From Smittia aterrima (taxonomy: Eukaryota; Arthropoda; Insecta; Diptera; Chironomidae), in assembly GCA_033063855.1 (NCBI GenBank), contig CP093830.1:5518854-5582853 (forward strand): a DNA stretch of 64,000 nucleotides, written 5' to 3'. The notes below the pieces were generated by a model. That model was not told where the DNA came from. It saw nothing but the letters and a program-made list of their open reading frames with translations, and did no database searches. The position numbers were made by a program, and so were the translations under genes. This document shows, one piece after another, positions 32,511-44,277 of the stretch. The number at the start of each line of letters is the position of its first letter. Position 1 is the stretch's first letter.

Positions 32511-35500
32511 ATGCGAGATAGCTTTGCTATGGACGGCACGAGACACAGCGATCGCTACAGTTCAAAAAAGCCTTTCGTCAAATTCAGTCGAACTGGCTTC
32601 TTCTTTCTGATGGCTACAGTTCTTTGTAGTTTAGTGGCTATCGCACTTTTAGTGCATAATTTCGCGCCTTGCACGCAAGAGGAGACAAATCTATCAGCAA
32701 ATCATTATCACCTGAAAGATGAACCGGCGAACCCAGCGCTTTCATTGACGACATCAACACAAACGCCGGAAAACAAATTTGCAAAAGATTTGCGATTGCC
32801 TCGCTCGATTAAGCCGCTTGCTTACGACGTAGTGCTCTTGCCTTTTATGAACGCTGATAATTTCACTTTCAACGGTGAGATTAAGATTAAACTTCGTGTC
32901 GTTGAGAACTGTAAAAATATTACTCTCCACTCGTTCTCACTTCAAATCATTTGGGATCAATCTCACGTTCAAAAGATTGATGAGAACGGCAAGACAATTG
33001 AGAACTTATCGATCCAAAATCAATATTTCGTCGAGGATAAACAATTTCTTGTGTTAGAGACGCACAAAGAACTTGAAGCTGACTCCTCATATCTCGTTCG
33101 ATTGAAATTCATTGGAACAATCAAAGACAACTTGCAAGGATTTTATAAATCGTCTTACACCGTTGGTTCCCAGACCCGATGGATCGCATCGACCCAATTC
33201 CAAGCGACGGACGCTCGAAGGTAATTTACACAAAATGTAATTGTTCTCATCTCATTTAAAATTCCTTCTCTTCAGAGCGTTTCCATGCATGGACGAGCCG
33301 CATTTGAAAGCAAACTTCAGAATCACGCTCGGTCGACCAAAGAATATGAAAACTCTTTCGAACATGCCACTCGATAAAACGATCGTCTCAGATATTAAAT
33401 TGAAGCGTGTTGAAGGCTACGTTTGGGACATTTACAAAGAGTCAGTGCCAATGTCAACTTACCTGGTAGCTTTTGTCGTTTGTGATTTCGTGACGAAGTC
33501 AAATGGAGAGAATTTCGCTGTTTGGACACGAAAGGACGCAATTCGATCGATGGATTACTCATTGAAAATTGGACCAAACGTTTTGAGCTTCCTCGAAGAC
33601 TTCTTTGGAATTCCGTATCCTCTTCCAAAAACTGACATGATCGCGATTCCTGATTTTGCATTCGGAGCGATGGGAAAGTATTTCAGAAAAATTGAAATGA
33701 AATCTTGAGAATGAATGAAGAGTTTTTACAGAAAATTGGGGTTTGATTACATTCAGAGAGACCGCGATGCTCTACGAGGAAGGAGTTTCAGCAATTGGCA
33801 AGAAGATGACAGTCGCTGCTGTGATTTCTCATGAAATTGCTCATCAGGTGAGACCTCAATTTCAATCCGATGACGATTACTCAATTTTTTTTATTCTCAG
33901 TGGTTTGGCAATTTAGTGACGCCCTCGTGGTGGGGAGATCTCTGGCTTAATGAAGGGTTAGATCTAATTTAAAGCAATCAAATCATTTTTTTAACAAACC
34001 TCTTCTCATTAAAATTAGATTCGCAACTTACATGGAACACATTTGCGTTGATCATATCGAACCGACGTGGAAGAGCAAAGATCTTTTTGTCGTTAATGAG
34101 CTTCATCAAGTCTTTGCCTTGGATGCTCTAACGAGTTCTCATAAAATCTCAGTTGAAGTGTCAAATCCAGATCAAATCAATGAGATCTTCGATTCAATTT
34201 CTTATTCGAAAGGAGCTTCAATCATTCGATCGATGGAGAACTTCCTGACGATGGACGTCTTCAAACAAGGATTGTCGAACTATCTCATCAAGTTTTCGTA
34301 TCAATCAGCGACACAAAATGATTTATGGGACTCTCTAACAGATGAAGCTCGGAAGTCTGGCGTGTTTGATGACAAAATGTCTGTGAAGGAAATTATGGAC
34401 GGCTGGACATTGCACACAGGATTTCCTTACATTCAAGTGACGAGAAATTACGAAAGCAACAAAATCACTCTCGAACAACGTCGATTCGTTCTAATGGAAA
34501 CAAATTCAACTGAGACATCTGACGAGGATGAAGATAAAGATCCGCTTTGGTGGGTTCCGATTACTTACACTACAAAGCGAGAATCAAATTTCACAAACAC
34601 GCGACCATCGCATTGGATTAAAGCCGAACGAAGCATTTCGATAGATCAAGAGATCAGCGTCCACGACTGGCTCATCGTAAATCTTCAAGTGACTGGATAT
34701 TATCGAGTGAACTATGATGCGGCCAACTGGAAACTCATCATTCATCACTTGAACGACAGACAGCGATTCCACGAGATTGCACAATCAAATCGCGCACAGC
34801 TGATTGACGACGCAATGAATTTAGCACGAGCCGATCTTCTTGACTACTCGACAGCTCTCGACGTCACGAAATATCTGAGTCACGAAACTGATTATGTTCC
34901 ATGGAAAACGGCAATCAACAATTTGCTGTACATTGACTCGATGCTTATCCGAATGCCCGACTACGATAAAATGAAAGTAATGAAAGTCGGAACTTAAAGA
35001 GATTCTTATCTCATTTTCATTTTTCTTTGTTTTCAGAATTACTTCGTTGCGAAAATCGAGAACATCTACAATCAACTCGGATTCAATGACACTGGCGACG
35101 TCTTGACCGTTCTCAATCGTTTTGAGATTCTTAAAGCTGCTTGTCATCTGGGAAACAAAGATTGCGTGTCAAACTCGATTCGTCAGTTTCACATGTGGAT
35201 CCACGAGGGCAATCCCAACATTAACAACCCGTAAGCTACTCAAATCATAAATTAAAGTTTCAAGCACAATGTGAAAGATTTAGAGCAATCAGAGTCTCGT
35301 TAACGATAACTTTTGTTTTAGAATTTCACCGAATCTCAAGTCGATTGTTTATTGTACTGCGATTAAGCATGGAGATAACTACGAGTGGGACTTTGCGTGG
35401 GATCGATTCTTAAACACGACAATCTCGAGCGAAAAGGAAATTCTTATGCAAGCGTTGGGCTGTAGTCGAGAGCATTGGATATTAACTCGGTATCTAGAGC

Positions 35501-35912
35501 GAGCAATCACAGAAAATGGAAAGATAAGAAAGCAAGACGTGTTCCGTGTCTTCTCGTCTGTGTCGAACAATGTGTGGGGACAATCGATTGCTTTCAACTT
35601 CATCAAAGAAAATTGGACACGCTTGAGGAATTAGTAAGAAACTTAAAGTTTTATTTAAATGAATATTAAAATAATTTCTTCTTCTTTAGTTTCGAAGGTT
35701 CATCACTGAGCTCATTGAACTCATTAATCAAGTTCTCAACGAAGCGACTGACAGACCGGCACCAGCTTGATGCATTAAAGAACTTTGACGACCACGAGAT
35801 GCAAGAGGGACGAACAATCAAACAAGCAGTTGAACGAGCAGAGGCAAACATTGCTTGGCTTGATAAAAACTACAAAACGATCATCAGTTGGCTTGAGAAG
35901 AATTCAGAATAA
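32511..35912 (+). CDS. Aminopeptidase N-like M1 metallopeptidase (type II membrane)
   Basis: A zinc exopeptidase. Exons 32511-33220, 33276-33673, 33732-33847, 33901-33956, 34019-34976, 35037-35230, 35322-35633 and 35690-35912 give 988 residues. A cytoplasmic tail and one signal-anchor helix (about 28-51; FFFLMATVLCSLVAIALLVH) precede the ectodomain. The zinc site HEIAHQ (end of exon 3) plus WLNEGFA (exons 4-5) is intact, as is SYSKGASIIRSME. The C-terminal ERAP1-like domain is complete. The GAMEN exopeptidase motif spans intron 2, whose donor appears to be GA rather than GT (see findings). There is no GPI tail, unlike lepidopteran gut aminopeptidases. Confidence 0.92.
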
Positions 35913-36313
35913 TTTTACACAAAACAAACATTTTGTCGATTGTAGTTGGTACTTATTGAAGAATAAAATAAAATAATTAAAATAGATTTCCAAATATTTT
36001 AGAAGGCAATCAAGTTAAGTTATGTAAAAATGCTTCCAATGATTTTTTTATTATTCCAACGAGTTGCATATTTGAATGTGTTGAATCAAGATTTCGCTTT
36101 AAGCTTCGTTGGAATTTCTTTGGTTTCCTTTTGAGTTTCAGTTTGGCTTCACCTGTTGAGTTGGCAAGTTTGAATTTGTTCGGAGCGAATTTTTCAAGTT
36201 GTTTTTTTTTTTGGTAAAATTATTTGAATTCGAATGTCGCTTGACAGGTTTTGTTTCTAAACAAAAAATTGTTTTTTCTTTTAATTCTAATTGCGTAGAG
36301 ACACAACGCAATC
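35913..36313. other. Intergenic region, aminopeptidase to SDR cluster
   Basis: Holds an AATAAA near 35962 for the aminopeptidase transcript and the 5' region of the first SDR gene. No other gene seen. Confidence 0.4.
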
Positions 36314-37241
36314 ATGGATGGTAAGACAGTTTTGATCACAGGAGCCAACAGTGGCATCGGGAAAGAGACTCTTCGCGATATTGCTAAGCGAGGTTGTCGG
36401 ATCGTGATGGCCTGTCGCAACTTAGAGTCAGCAAACCAAGCGAGAGGTACGAAGTCTAACGACGAAAACTAGTTGACCTTTGATACTGAATTACTCGATT
36501 GTTTTTTTAGATGAGATTGTTACGGAGTCTGGAAACCAAAACATCTCGGTCATGAAACTGGATTTAAGTTCGTTGCAGTCTGTTAGAGACTTCGCTAAGC
36601 ATTTTATTGCAAACGAATCGAGATTGGATGTTTTAATTCATAACGCCGGTTATGCAAACACATTTGAGAAGAAGAAAAGCGTCGACGGCATCGAATTCAC
36701 TGTTGCCACAAATCATTATGGACCATTCTTGCTGACTCATCTTTTGATTGACTTATTGAAGAAGTCCGCGCCGTCAAGAATTGTCGTTGTTGGATCTTCT
36801 TATTATCGTCTTGTTGGTCCTAATATTGACAACTTGAATCCAGTCGACTCGAATCCATGGTTCTTGTACTACGTCTCGAAAGGCTGGAATCTTCTCTTCA
36901 CAAAGGAATTGGCAAAGCGTTTGGAGGGAACTAACGTCACAGCAAATGTTCTTCATCCAGGAACAATCGACACTCCAATCTGGACAAATTACACTTCAAT
37001 GTTCCTCATGCCAGGACTTTATTTGGTGAAGAAACTTTTCTTCTCGAGCGTTGTTGACGGAGCGAAGAATTCAATTTTATTAGCAACGTCTGATGAAGTT
37101 GAAGGAGTTTCTGGAAAGTACTACAGCAACTTGCAAGCAGTTGAACCGAGAGCAAATATGTTTGATCCAGCTAATTGCCTCAAGCTCTGGGAAGAGTCTG
37201 TAAAGATGGTGAAGCTCCTACCATCAGACCCTAAAATTTAA
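36314..37241 (+). CDS. Retinol dehydrogenase 11-14-like SDR, gene 1 of cluster
   Basis: A short-chain dehydrogenase/reductase. Exons 36314-36446 and 36511-37241 give 287 residues. The NADP-binding module is exon 1 (MDGKTVLITGANSGIGKETL, TGxxxGxG). Exon 2 carries LIHNAGYA, ATNHYGPFLLTHLL, the active Ser region VVVGSSYYR and the catalytic YYVSK (Tyr-xxx-Lys). The phase-1 intron after the cofactor module is shared by every gene of the cluster. Unlike genes 2 and 3 it has no N-terminal membrane helix, so it is probably soluble. AATAAA occurs twice after the stop. Substrate unknown; relatives reduce retinaldehyde or lipid aldehydes. Confidence 0.9.
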
Positions 37242-37627
37242 AATGTTCTTTTTTTCGATTTCTTTTTTTAATAAAGTTTTTATATTTTGATGGTGCAATA
37301 AATGATTGATTTTTAAACGAAGTGTGTAGAGAATTCAAGTTCATTGAGTAGCGGAGATGAAAAAGTTCAAGCTAAAGCTCAAGAAAAAGCTCGGAAGTAA
37401 TTGTTCATTTCGAAACGTTCAAGTACTCGCCAACATTGAACCAAAATGATCATTACTCGAGGCTAAATCTCTTGCAGTACCATACGATCATTCAAAGCGA
37501 AAACATCAAAATTTTCAGCTAAAGTGTGAAAGAAGAATTAAATAGACGAAAAAGAAAGTTTGGAGTTACACAACTTGACAAAATTATTTTGTGTTGAATT
37601 TTTAAGTTGAAACTTATCTAACGGAAA
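37242..37627. other. Spacer between SDR genes 1 and 2
   Basis: 386 bp with the polyadenylation signals of gene 1 and the 5' region of gene 2; no coding content. Confidence 0.4.
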
Positions 37628-38696
37628 ATGTTAATGCTTTTGATTTCGTCATTGATTGGATTGCTGTTGATTGTAATGAGCGTCATAGGAATTCTGCACA
37701 TTTGGCTTCGTTCAACGATCGGCAAATTCGATTCTGATGTGAATATAAAATTATCGATTTGAATATCACAACTCATCGTCGATTCTTTTAGGAATCCATG
37801 AATGGAAAGACTGTGCTTGTAACAGGTGGAAACAGCGGATTAGGCTTGGAAACCGTGAGAGACTTGGCAAAAAGAGGCGCTCGGATCATTATGGCCAGTC
37901 GTAAAGTTGATGTCGCAATCAAAGTTCGAGGTATATTGACTTCGTCTCCGCGATATTCATTGCACTTTTTTAACTTTCAGATGAACTCGTGAAGGAAAGT
38001 GGAAATGAAAATATTTTTATTCATAAACTCGACTTGAGTTCACAAAGTTCAGTTCGAGAGTTTGCTGAAGAGTTTTTGAAGACCGAAAAGAAACTTGATG
38101 TGCTTCTTCACAACTCAGGATGCGCAAGCACTTCGAATAAAAGAAAGAGCATCGACGGAATCGAATTGACGATGGCGACAAATCATTACGGACCTTTCCT
38201 GTTGACCCATTTGTTGATCGATCTCCTCAAACAATCAAAAGCAGCGAGAATCGTAATTGTCTCCTCAGCTTATTATAAAATTGCTCGTGTTGACCTTAAC
38301 AATCTCAATCCACTCGATTCATTTCCAATGTATCTTTATTACGTCACTAAGACAGCAAACATTATGTTTGCATTGGAATTGGCGAAGCGACTCAAAGATT
38401 TTGGTGTGTCAGTGAACAGTTTGAATCCGGGCATGTGCAACACATCGATTTTTAAGAAAGTTCCCTTTCCCTTAAATCTGTTCGTAAGAAATTCTTTTAA
38501 AAATGCAAAGGAAGGAGCTCAAACCGCAATCATGTGCTGCGTAGCCGGCGAACTCGATGGCACTACAGGAAAATATTTTAGCGATTGCCGGGAAACCGGT
38601 TTGATGAACTTTGTGAAAGACGAAACGAGGAATAAAATATTTTGGGAGGAATCAAGGAAGATCGTCAAGTTAACACCAAAAGATCCAATGATTTGA
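37628..38696 (+). CDS. Retinol dehydrogenase 11-14-like SDR, gene 2, membrane-anchored
   Basis: Exons 37628-37738, 37792-37930 and 37981-38696 give 321 residues. Exon 1 is an N-terminal anchor (LISSLIGLLLIVMSVIGILH) ending GKFDSD. Exon 2 is the cofactor module MNGKTVLVTGGNSGLGLETV. Exon 3 is the catalytic part: LLHNSG in place of the usual NAG, ATNHYGPFLLTHLL, VIVSSAYYK and the active YYVTK. The three-exon plan matches gene 3. The NSG substitution is in a structural motif and may alter cofactor handling but leaves the Ser-Tyr-Lys residues intact. Confidence 0.9.
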
Positions 38697-38948
38697 TTTT
38701 AGATCCGCAAACAACGCGACTAGACAATCCGACGCTAAAATTAAAATAAATCAAAATATTCAAGATCAAAGTCATTTTCTTGTCTTAACTTGAATTCTCT
38801 TCTCATTTAACACAAACACAATCTCAATCATCTGAAGACGTAGCGCGAATAGAAAAAAGAGAAAACTGTTCACTCACTGGAAGTTTTGAGTTAACTTTAC
38901 TTTAGCTCACTTCTCCTCATCGCAGTTTAATTCAATCGTTGAAGCAGT
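38697..38948. other. Spacer before SDR gene 3 promoter
   Basis: Short spacer with an AATAAA near 38747 for gene 2; no coding content. Confidence 0.4.
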
Positions 38949-38954
38949 TCAGTT
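38949..38954 (+). promoter_or_regulatory. Initiator element of SDR gene 3
   Basis: TCAGTT at 38949 fits the insect initiator consensus and lies 91 nt before the proposed start codon at 39040. Confidence 0.4.
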
Positions 38955-39039
38955 GTAGTTCTTGGATCGTGAAGTGCTTTGCGTTGTGTAATTAGTAAAA
39001 GATTTTTTTTTTCGGTTGGAAGGAAATATCGAAAGCATT

Positions 39040-41204
39040 ATGGGGTAATTGAAGTTCTTTCTCCTCTTCGTTCTTGAGTGTTCGAAGACATTGGATTAAC
39101 GGAATATTCGCCTCTTGACCGCAAAACACGTCAAAAGCTTTTCAATAACTTTTCGTCGAATTTCTCTTAACAAAAAAAATTGTTTTGTTAAGAACTTTTC
39201 GTGCTCGTTGTGATAACTGTTGATTGCAAGAAACAAACGAAAATTGATGAGCCAGAGTTTGACCTGATTAAGTGTTGAAATTTCTTTACGTGGCAGAAAC
39301 AAAAAATGACTTTCGATTTCTTTTTGGGGGCATCTGGTTAAACAGGTCTCAAGACGAAAATTGAATTGTCGTTGTAAACTTTTTCATTTTCACTCGGCCC
39401 TGTTTGCACAAAGAAATCGGCATTTTCTAAAGCTAAGTCGCTAATTAGTCAGAAACATTTTCAAATATTGTTAAGAGATCTGTGAAGCGTGTGTTCGATT
39501 CAAAGTTTGCAAGCTTTGTTAGACAAACAATTTTGAATGAATTCGGTACAAAGCTCAAGTAAATCTTCGAGAATCTTCGAGATTTTGACGTGATACCTTC
39601 AAGGTCACTCGCTTCTCATGTCAACGATCGTAGATCAAATTAAGTTGACACATCTTAACTCGATGTTATAAAATGTTTGTTAACACCTTTTATGAACAAG
39701 AGACAACGAACTTGATCTAGTTATTAAAACGAAAACTTGTGGTTAAGCAAAAGATTGTTCGCACAATTAAAATTCAAACAGCGAAATGTTTTGAGACTGC
39801 ATTGAAGTTCAAACGATGACCGAAACCTTCGTCTCACGCTTTATGGAAATCAAATCTCGATTTGGTAAATGAATTACTTTTTGGGTGGAATATTCCGTCT
39901 GAGATCAGTGATGTCTGTGAACTCAAAAGAAAATAATTTATTTCGAGAAGAAATCAGATCTGACTTAGTTTCTTTTGTTTCAGGAAGCTTTGGGACAGCA
40001 TTCCAAGCACGAACGATGTGTCAATCTACTTCACAATCGTCTTTGGCATCGCCACTATTATCTTCGTCTTCCGATTGTGGTTGAAGGTCACTTGCGGCAA
40101 GTTTGACTCCGATGTAAGCATTTAATACGCAATTCGACTCATTAAGAAGGTTAACAAGAAGATTGAGCGTTATTTCAGGTCCGAATGGATGGAAAAACAG
40201 TTTTAATCACAGGCGCTAATAGTGGAATTGGAAAAGAAACAGCCAAAGATTTAGCGAAGCGTGGAGCTCGCGTTATCATGGCTTGTCGAACAATGGACAC
40301 AGCCAACAAAGCTCGCGGTAAGTCCAAAGATTTTATCAACACCCGCACACTTTTCAATTACTAATCCATTTCATGCTTTCGCTCATTTGTCAATAACTTT
40401 CTCGACACCTCTCGAGCACATAGTGAACCATTAATAAAAATCATACGAAATTGATCCAAAACGTTGCTTTCAGACGAAATTATTAAGGAAACGGGAAATG
40501 AAAATGTTTTCATTCGAAAGCTCGATTTAAGCTCACTAAAGTCTGTTCGCGATTTCGCTGACGGAATCGTCAAGAGCGAGAAGAAAATCGACGTTCTCAT
40601 TCATAACGCTGGATATGCTGAGACCTTCAACAAGAAGATGAGCGATGATGGTATCGAATACACAATGGCAACGAACCACTACGGACCATTCTTGTTGACT
40701 CACCTCCTCATTGATCTCTTGAAGAAGTCGACGCCTTGCCGAATTGTCATCGTTGCCTCTGAGTGCTACAGAATGTCTCGCTTTAACTTGAAGAATCATA
40801 TCAATCCAATCGATAGCATGCCTGGTTACTTGTACTACATCTCGAAGAGTGCAAATATTATGTTCGCAATTGAATTGGCTAAACGATTGAAGGGATCAGA
40901 CATCACCGTGAACTTCTTGCATCCTGGAATGATTGATTCAGGAATTTGGAGAAACGTTCCATTCCCGTTGAGTGTTGGATTAGCTTTCTTGACAAAAGGA
41001 TTCTTCAAATCGACAGTTGAAGGCGCACAAACCACGCTCTATCTCGCTTGCTCCGAAGAGGTCAAGAATGTTTCTGGCAAATACTTTTACGATTGTCAGG
41101 AGCGTAGCCTCGCTGATTACATCACGCGTCCAGACGAGCACAAGACTTTGTGGGATGAATCAGTCAAGATGGTTAAATTAACTGCCGCTGACTCAAAAAT
41201 CTAA
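39040..41204 (+). CDS. Retinol dehydrogenase-like SDR, gene 3, with shared 5' module
   Basis: Proposed exons are 39040-39044 (only ATG GG), 39984-40113, 40179-40317 and 40474-41204, giving 334 residues; all phases agree. The 5-nt coding exon ends at a GTAATT donor and, joined to exon 2, starts MGKLWDSIPSTNDV before the anchor helix VSIYFTIVFGIATIIFVF. Exon 3 is the cofactor module MDGKTVLITGANSGIGKETA. Exon 4 has LIHNAGYAET, VIVASECYR and catalytic YYISK. Exons 2-3 are the only complete 5' module upstream of the two further catalytic exons at 41407 and 42308, which may be alternative last exons of this gene. An AATAAA-like signal follows near 41268. The first exon is the least certain part. 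Confidence 0.8.
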
Positions 41205-41406
41205 GAAAGCGAATGTTTGACTGAATATTCATGGAATTAATGTGTCGATCCGCGATTAGAAGCTGAAATAATAAAAAAAAAATCTTTAACTAGACAATCT
41301 CTGCTCAATCTCTGTAGTGTAGACAAGTAAAAAACTATTGGCACCAACTTCTCCTTTAAAAGAAAACTCTTCCTTTGCTGATCGGTGCTCGTTTGTTCAT
41401 TTCCAG

Positions 41407-42143
41407 ATGAGATTGTCAAGAAAACTGGCAATGAGAGTGTTGTATTGATGAAGTTGGATCTGAGCTCTCAGAAATCGATCAGGGATTTCGCGAAGGAGTT
41501 TCTACAAACAGAGACGAGACTTGACGTTCTAATTCACAATGCGGGATACGCTGGAGTGTTCAAGAAAGCGAAGAGCGTTGATGGCATCGAATTGACAATG
41601 GCAACGAACCACTACGGGCCATTCCTGCTCACTCATCTTCTCATCAATCTTATTAAGAAATCAGCGCCAGCAAAGATTGTCATCGTTTCATCAAAATATC
41701 ATCACGTTTCAACTCTCAAACCGACGAGACCTGAAGATTTGAATCCTATCGACTTCTGGCTTCCCGGTCAGTTGTACAATAACTCAAAGTTCGCCAACAT
41801 TCTCTTCTCGAATGAACTTTCAAAAAGACTGAAAAGATCTCACATAACTGTCAATAGTCTCCATCCAGGCATGACAAACTCAAGAATCTGGAGAAATTAT
41901 CCAATTTGCCTTCAATTCCCATTGGCCATCTTCCTCTTCTTCCTTAAAACTCCTCAAGAGGGCTGCCAAACAACGCTCTACGTCACACTCTCATCACAAC
42001 TCGACGGAGTCACTGGTCGTTACTTTCGAAATTGTCGCGAGTCACGACCAAACGCTCGAGTCTTTAACAAGCAATGGCAAATTATTTTATGGGAAGAGTC
42101 AAAGAAAATTTCAAAGCTAACCAAACTCGATCCACAAATTTAG
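41407..42143 (+). CDS. Second SDR catalytic terminal exon (no own N-terminal exon)
   Basis: An intact reading frame preceded directly by TTTCCAG and beginning in phase 1 (g|AT GAG ATT), exactly as in the last exon of gene 3. It carries LIHNAGYAGV, ATNHYGPFLLTHLL, VIVSSKYHHVS and catalytic YNNSK, and ends KLDPQI. The 202 bp between it and the gene-3 stop contain no cofactor-binding exon. Spliced to exons 39040-40317 it would give a complete 336-residue enzyme. AATAAA follows near 42214. Either an alternative last exon or a gene fragment; the clean frame favours use. Confidence 0.75.
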
Positions 42144-42307
42144 TGTTAAATGTTTCTCATCCGAGTTGTCAAATGATTTTTCTCACCTCGCGCAATGCTT
42201 GTGCCTTAGTCGCAATAAATTAGACATTCATTTCATTTAAGACAATGAGTGTGGTTCCATTAATTTTAATGAAAATATTTTTTGATTAAGCGATCTTTAC
42301 CTTTCAG

Positions 42308-43095
42308 ATGAAATTATTAACGAAAGTGGCAACGAGAATGTCGTTGTTCATCATATCGACTTGTCTTCGTTTCAATCCGTTCGAGACTTTGCTGATAAAA
42401 TTATTCGAAATGAGTCTAAGCTTGATATTTTGATTCATAATGCAGGTTACGTTAATTATCTGAAGAAAGCTGTTAGTGTTGATGGAATTGAATTTACAAT
42501 GGCGACGAATCATTATGGTCCGTTCTTATTGTCGCATTTGTTGATTGATCTCTTGAAGAAAGCAGAGTCAGCTCGAATCGTTTTTGTCGCTTCAAAGACT
42601 CACACTCTCTCGTTTATGAATCCTTTGAATGATTATCATCTGAATCCAACAACTTTTCTGATTCCTGGCTTGTTGTATGGAAATTCGAAACTCGCAAATA
42701 TTTTGACTTGTTTCGAAATGGCGAGGAGATTAAAAGGAACGACCGTCACTGTGAACTGTCTTCATCCTGGTAGGTCGACCATGAAAAGAATTTAGAATTC
42801 GTGATAACATTAATTTTCAGGCGTCGTCGACACGGGAATCTGGCGAAACATTCCATTCCCTTTCTCTCTTGTCATGGACTTTAGTCGATTGTTCCTCAAG
42901 AATCTTCATGAAGGAATTCAAACTGTTCTCTATTGCGCTCTCTCGTCAGACATTGAAGGAGTTTCTGGTAAATATTTCCGAGATTGCAAGGAAGGAAATC
43001 CACATAAAAACGCCTACAAAGACAAATGGCAAGAAGTTTTGTGGCAGAAATCGAAGGAAATTGTGAAACTGACCAAGGATGATCCAAAAATTTGA
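42308..43095 (+). CDS. Third SDR catalytic terminal unit (two exons, no own N-terminal exon)
   Basis: Exons 42308-42769 and 42821-43095. The first follows CTTTCAG and starts in phase 1 (g|AT GAA ATT), like the other terminal exons. It shows ILIHNAGYVN, ATNHYGPFLLSHLL, VFVASKTHTLS, catalytic YGNSK and VNCLHPG. A 51-nt intron absent from the other copies splits the codon after CLHP. The tail ends KDDPKI. No TGxxxGxG exon lies in the 164 bp upstream. With the gene-3 5' module it would give 336 residues, the same as the second unit. Confidence 0.75.
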
Positions 43096-43144
43096 AACGA
43101 TGGCTATTAAACAAGAGGATTTTATTTTTATTTGATATATTTTT

Positions 43145-44053
43145 TTATGCTGTAGTTAATTGACGCTCTCTCGATGAAGAATCATTAAATAAATTATCTT
43201 CGCATGAGATCGAACGAATGCAACAAAAGCATTTGCTCTTTTGGCGACTGCAATGAACTTTTTCTTTTCTTTTTGTCAGTCGACCTCGTTTTGGAACAGC
43301 GAGACGATGAATTCTTTCAGAAGCTTCATAGGTCATCGCAGATTTTGAGACTTTCAGAACTTGAGACAGTGGACGATGCTCAAGGTCGATATCAGCTCGA
43401 ACTCGAGGTTCACTTAGTTTGCAGAATCTTGCCGAAGCCATTGCGAAATTATTATGAATCCGTTTGCTCTGGGGACGCAGATTCCAGAACTGCATTTGCG
43501 TTCGTGGTGTAGCAAGTCTCAGGATTCGTTTCAATCCATCGGCGGTGATTTTACGTGAAAAAATCCGAGAAGCACTTTGTCTAGACTTTTCTTTGGTACA
43601 TTGCTGCTTTGGCTTTGCTCTTAGTTCCAGCCAAACTTTGTGACTGCAAGAAGGAAACTTCAAAGAATTTTGAATTCTCTGAAGAATAAAACTCACGCTT
43701 CCCAATTTTTGATGCATCCTGGTAATACAATCGGTTCTTCTTTAGGCTTCTGATATTTTGGCGTGACAATCTTTGGCTCAGCCAATGAAGTCAACCTTGG
43801 AAGTAGACAGTCAAGAGGTTTTCCAGTTGATTTCTCCTAAAAACTCTTCAAAATAAATTCTTGAATTTCGAGTAAAAACTCAACAAACCGATTCGATAAA
43901 GTGAACTCTCCGTTTAGGTTGCGAGAGCTTCTCAAGTCTATCGCGTCTCTGTCTCAATTTTTCCTTGATTTGCTTTCGTTTCCTGTTCGAATCAGAAATC
44001 AGCAAACGTGACTCGATTATCGTCGCTCTCACCTTAGCTTCGCATCTAAACAT
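43145..44053 (-). CDS. THEG-repeat protein 1 (sperm microtubule-associated type)
   Basis: Exons 44053-43889, 43836-43697 and 43643-43145 give 267 residues. It is built of the short R-x-x-x-L-A-x-P-K/R repeats that define THEG (testicular haploid expressed gene) proteins: RLEKLSQPKRR, RLTSLAEPKIV, RILRLATPRTQ, ARFCKLSEPRVR and RIHRLAVPKRG. Related vertebrate and insect proteins sit on or in sperm axonemal microtubules, so a male-germline role is likely by family. The C-terminus is Cys- and Ser-rich. It lies directly downstream of, and on the same strand as, a second THEG-repeat gene. The start at 44053 is the first ATG in frame; an upstream exon is not excluded. Confidence 0.8.
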
Positions 44054-44277
44054 TCTCCATTCTGTAACAAAATGTTACAACGACAATTTTTTATACTTCC
44101 ACGTTCTGGCGACATTGAATGATAGCTCGGAGGAGAATCTAAGTAAAAAGCGCTTGGATGTTCGTGTTTTATACTTGAATAGCTCTCAATGAACTTCATG
44201 ATTTATTTAACTCAAGAATTTAGACGAGGCAAACGAAAGTTTCTTTTGGAAATATCAGAACATTTTTCAAAGATTGC

